Made by a program: the position numbers and the translations under genes. Under the pieces are notes generated by a model. The model was not told the origin of the DNA, made no database searches, and saw only the letters and a program-made list of their open reading frames with translations. From positions 1-6,447 of the forward strand of contig JAZUJB010000109.1 in the NCBI GenBank assembly GCA_045642545.1: a stretch of DNA of 6,447 nt, written 5' to 3'. Position 1 is the first letter of the stretch. Each line of letters begins with the position of its first letter. This stretch comes from F23-B02 sp045642545. Lineage in GTDB: Bacteria; Bacillota; Clostridia; Oscillospirales; Oscillospiraceae. Of this stretch, positions 4,645 through 6,447 are shown piece after piece.

Positions 4645-6447
4645 TTATTTGTACATCTCGATGAGACGCTGCAGATGCTCGAAGCGAGCCTTTGCATTCT
4701 CCTCGGATGCAGCGAACAGGTTCTCTGCTCTGTCGGGGAACTCGCGGGTCAGGCGGCTGTAACGAGCCTCGTTGAGGAGGAACTCACGGTAGCCGTCAGC
4801 GGGAGCCTTGCTGTCGAGAGTGAACTTGCCTTCTGCTGCTGCGGGATTGTAGCGGAACAGGTTCCAGTAGCCGCACTGAACAGCCTTCTTCATCTCTGCC
4901 TGGCAGTTGGTCATGCCGCCCTTGATGGAGTGCATTTCGCAGGGTGCGTAAGCAATGATGAGGGAGGGACCGGGATATGCTTCTGCTTCCTTGATTGCCT
5001 TGAGGGTCTGCATCATATTTGCGCCCATTGCAATCTGAGCAACATAGACATAGCCGTAGGTCATTGCGATTTCTGCGAGAGACTTGGACTTGATTTCCTT
5101 ACCTGCTGCAGCAAACTGTGCAACCTGGCCGATATTGGATGCCTTGGATGCCTGGCCGCCGGTGTTGGAGTAAACCTCGGTGTTGAATACGAAGATGTTT
5201 ACATTCTCACCGGATGCGAGGACATGGTCAACGCCGCCGAAGCCGATGTCGAATGCCCAGCCGTCGCCGCCGAATATCCAGCAGCTCTTCTTGTTGAGGT
5301 AATCCTTGGCAGCGAGGATGTCGCAGCATGCATCACAGCAGCAGTCGCGGCCTTCAAGTGCAGCAACAAGAGCCTTGGAAGCTGCCTGGTTTGCGTCGGT
5401 GTCATCGAAGGTGTCAAGCCATGCCTGAGCCTCGGGAACCTTGTCAGCAATTGCCTCAACCTTTGCCTTGAGGTCATCGCGAATCTTCTTCTGGCCGAGG
5501 TACATGCCGAGACCGTGCTCTGCGTTATCCTCAAAGAGACTGTTTGCCCATGCAGGACCCTTGCCTTCCTTGTTGACGGTGTAGGGAGAGGTAGCAGCCG
5601 GGCCGCCCCAGATGGAGGAACAACCGGTTGCGTTGGAGATAATCATGTGGTCGCCGAACAGCTGGGTGATGAGGCGGGCATAGCTGGTTTCAGCACAGCC
5701 TGGGCAGGAGCCGCTGAACTCGAGGTAAGGCTGCTTGAACTGGCTGCCGATAACGGTGTCGTTCTGAACTTCCTTCTTCTCGGTGACGGTGGATACCATG
5801 TAATCGAATACAGGCTGCTTTGCTGCCTGGCTTTCGAGGCCGACCATCTTAAGAGACTTGGTGGGGCAGACGCCTACGCAGACGCCGCAGCCCCTGCAGT
5901 CCATGGGGGAGATTGCCATGGTGTACTTGTAAACGCCCTTGCCCTTGCCTGCGCGGAAGTCAACAATCTGTGCGCCCTCGGGAGCAGCTGCTGCTTCCTC
6001 CTCGGTCATTGCGAAGGGACGGATGGTTGCGTGGGGGCAGACAAATGCACACTGGTTGCACTGGGCACAGGTCTCTGCGTTCCATTCGGGAACAAATGCG
6101 GAAACGCCGCGCTTCTCGTATGCGGCGGCACCGAGCTCGAAGGTGCCGTCAGCGTGGTCAGCGAATGCGGATACGGGCAGGGAATCGCCGGCCATCTTGC
6201 CGACGGGGTTGAGAATGTTCTTGACCATCTTTACGGTCTTCTCGCGGCCGACAAGTGCCTTGTCGTCTGCCTTGTCCTCAGCCTCAGCCCATGCTGCGGG
6301 TACCTCGACCTTTACAAATGCGGTTGCACCTGCGTCGATTGCAGCGTGGTTCATGTCAACAATATCCTGACCCTTCTTCAGGTAGGATGCGGTTGCCTTT
6401 TCCTTCATGTACTGGATTGCTTCGTCCTGGGGGATAACCTTTGCCAG
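4645..6447 (-). CDS. nifJ: Pyruvate:ferredoxin (flavodoxin) oxidoreductase, C-terminal 600 residues, 5' truncated
   Basis: Oxidises pyruvate with CoA to acetyl-CoA and CO2 while reducing ferredoxin; the central energy enzyme of anaerobic fermenters, cytoplasmic. The frame is open through 6447, so the ATG at 6408 is internal and roughly half of a protein of about 1,170-1,200 residues is missing. Fragment positions: end of the gamma-type domain (1 to about 105); 2x[4Fe-4S] ferredoxin domain with C127/C130/C133/C137 and C184/C187/C190/C194; TPP-binding domain with CPGC (C248, C251), ATGC (C276) and APC (C503), the four ligands of the cluster next to TPP, plus GDG (394-396) and the VYSNTGGQ stretch (425-432) of the cofactor site. 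All cluster ligands are present. Only about 97 residues follow C503, so the extra C-terminal domain of the Desulfovibrio africanus enzyme is absent. An unusual CCCDACC run sits at 369-375. Tandem stops and a hairpin terminator follow. Confidence 0.97.
   Translation of the reverse strand: MAKVIPQDEAIQYMKEKATASYLKKGQDIVDMNHAAIDAGATAFVKVEVPAAWAEAEDKADDKALVGREKTVKMVKNILNPVGKMAGDSLPVSAFADHADGTFELGAAAYEKRGVSAFVPEWNAETCAQCNQCAFVCPHATIRPFAMTEEEAAAAPEGAQIVDFRAGKGKGVYKYTMAISPMDCRGCGVCVGVCPTKSLKMVGLESQAAKQPVFDYMVSTVTEKKEVQNDTVIGSQFKQPYLEFSGSCPGCAETSYARLITQLFGDHMIISNATGCSSIWGGPAATSPYTVNKEGKGPAWANSLFEDNAEHGLGMYLGQKKIRDDLKAKVEAIADKVPEAQAWLDTFDDTDANQAASKALVAALEGRDCCCDACCDILAAKDYLNKKSCWIFGGDGWAFDIGFGGVDHVLASGENVNIFVFNTEVYSNTGGQASKASNIGQVAQFAAAGKEIKSKSLAEIAMTYGYVYVAQIAMGANMMQTLKAIKEAEAYPGPSLIIAYAPCEMHSIKGGMTNCQAEMKKAVQCGYWNLFRYNPAAAEGKFTLDSKAPADGYREFLLNEARYSRLTREFPDRAENLFAASEENAKARFEHLQRLIEMYK

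Noticed and set aside
5939..6370. Plus-strand frame opposite the pyruvate:ferredoxin oxidoreductase
   Set aside because: It lies wholly antisense to the ferredoxin and linker domains, and its serine/alanine-rich product has no recognisable domain.
6406..6408. ATG at 6408 as the start of a 587-residue protein
   Set aside because: The frame continues upstream to the window edge with LAKVIPQDEAIQY, which matches the family, so this methionine is internal and the gene is cut by the edge.
1..6447. Possible novel multi-gene system spanning the window
   Set aside because: All genes belong to known metabolic families, are separated by terminators and alternate in direction; nothing suggests they act together beyond the first pair.

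Overview
The window looks like ordinary chromosome of an anaerobic, gut-type member of the Clostridia, most likely in or near the Oscillospiraceae/Ruminococcaceae. This placement is an inference. It rests on a type III glutamine synthetase, a single-chain pyruvate:ferredoxin oxidoreductase, an Old-Yellow-Enzyme-like FAD domain, AGGA/GGAG ribosome binding sites, and moderately GC-rich genes separated by AT-rich gaps. No mobile element, RNA gene or CRISPR array is visible.

Layout, left to right. Bases 1-1377 hold a plus-strand pair: the C-terminal end of an FAD/NAD(P)-dependent oxidoreductase (cut by the left edge) and, 12 bases later, a complete short-chain dehydrogenase/reductase (SDR). A perfect inverted repeat at 1389-1423 ends this unit and also the convergent gene, a phosphatidylserine decarboxylase (psd) on the minus strand. 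The 206-base gap between the preferred psd start (2256) and the preferred glnN start (2463) is a divergent control region. It holds a weak psd promoter, a consensus promoter (TTGACA-18-TATAAT) for the type III glutamine synthetase glnN, and a 15-base palindrome at the predicted glnN transcription start. glnN runs to 4550. Two separate hairpins follow, one serving glnN and one serving the convergent pyruvate:ferredoxin oxidoreductase. The C-terminal 600 residues of that enzyme fill the rest of the window and run off the right edge.

The four units are functionally separate: redox chemistry on an unknown, possibly enone or steroid-like, substrate (oxidoreductase plus SDR); phosphatidylethanolamine synthesis (psd); ammonia assimilation (glnN); and fermentative pyruvate oxidation to acetyl-CoA with reduction of ferredoxin (PFOR). 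Each is closed by its own or a shared terminator, so only the first two genes look co-transcribed.

I do not see a novel multi-gene system here. The points most worth a second look are the oxidoreductase-SDR pair, the palindrome over the glnN start site, and a cysteine-rich loop in the PFOR.
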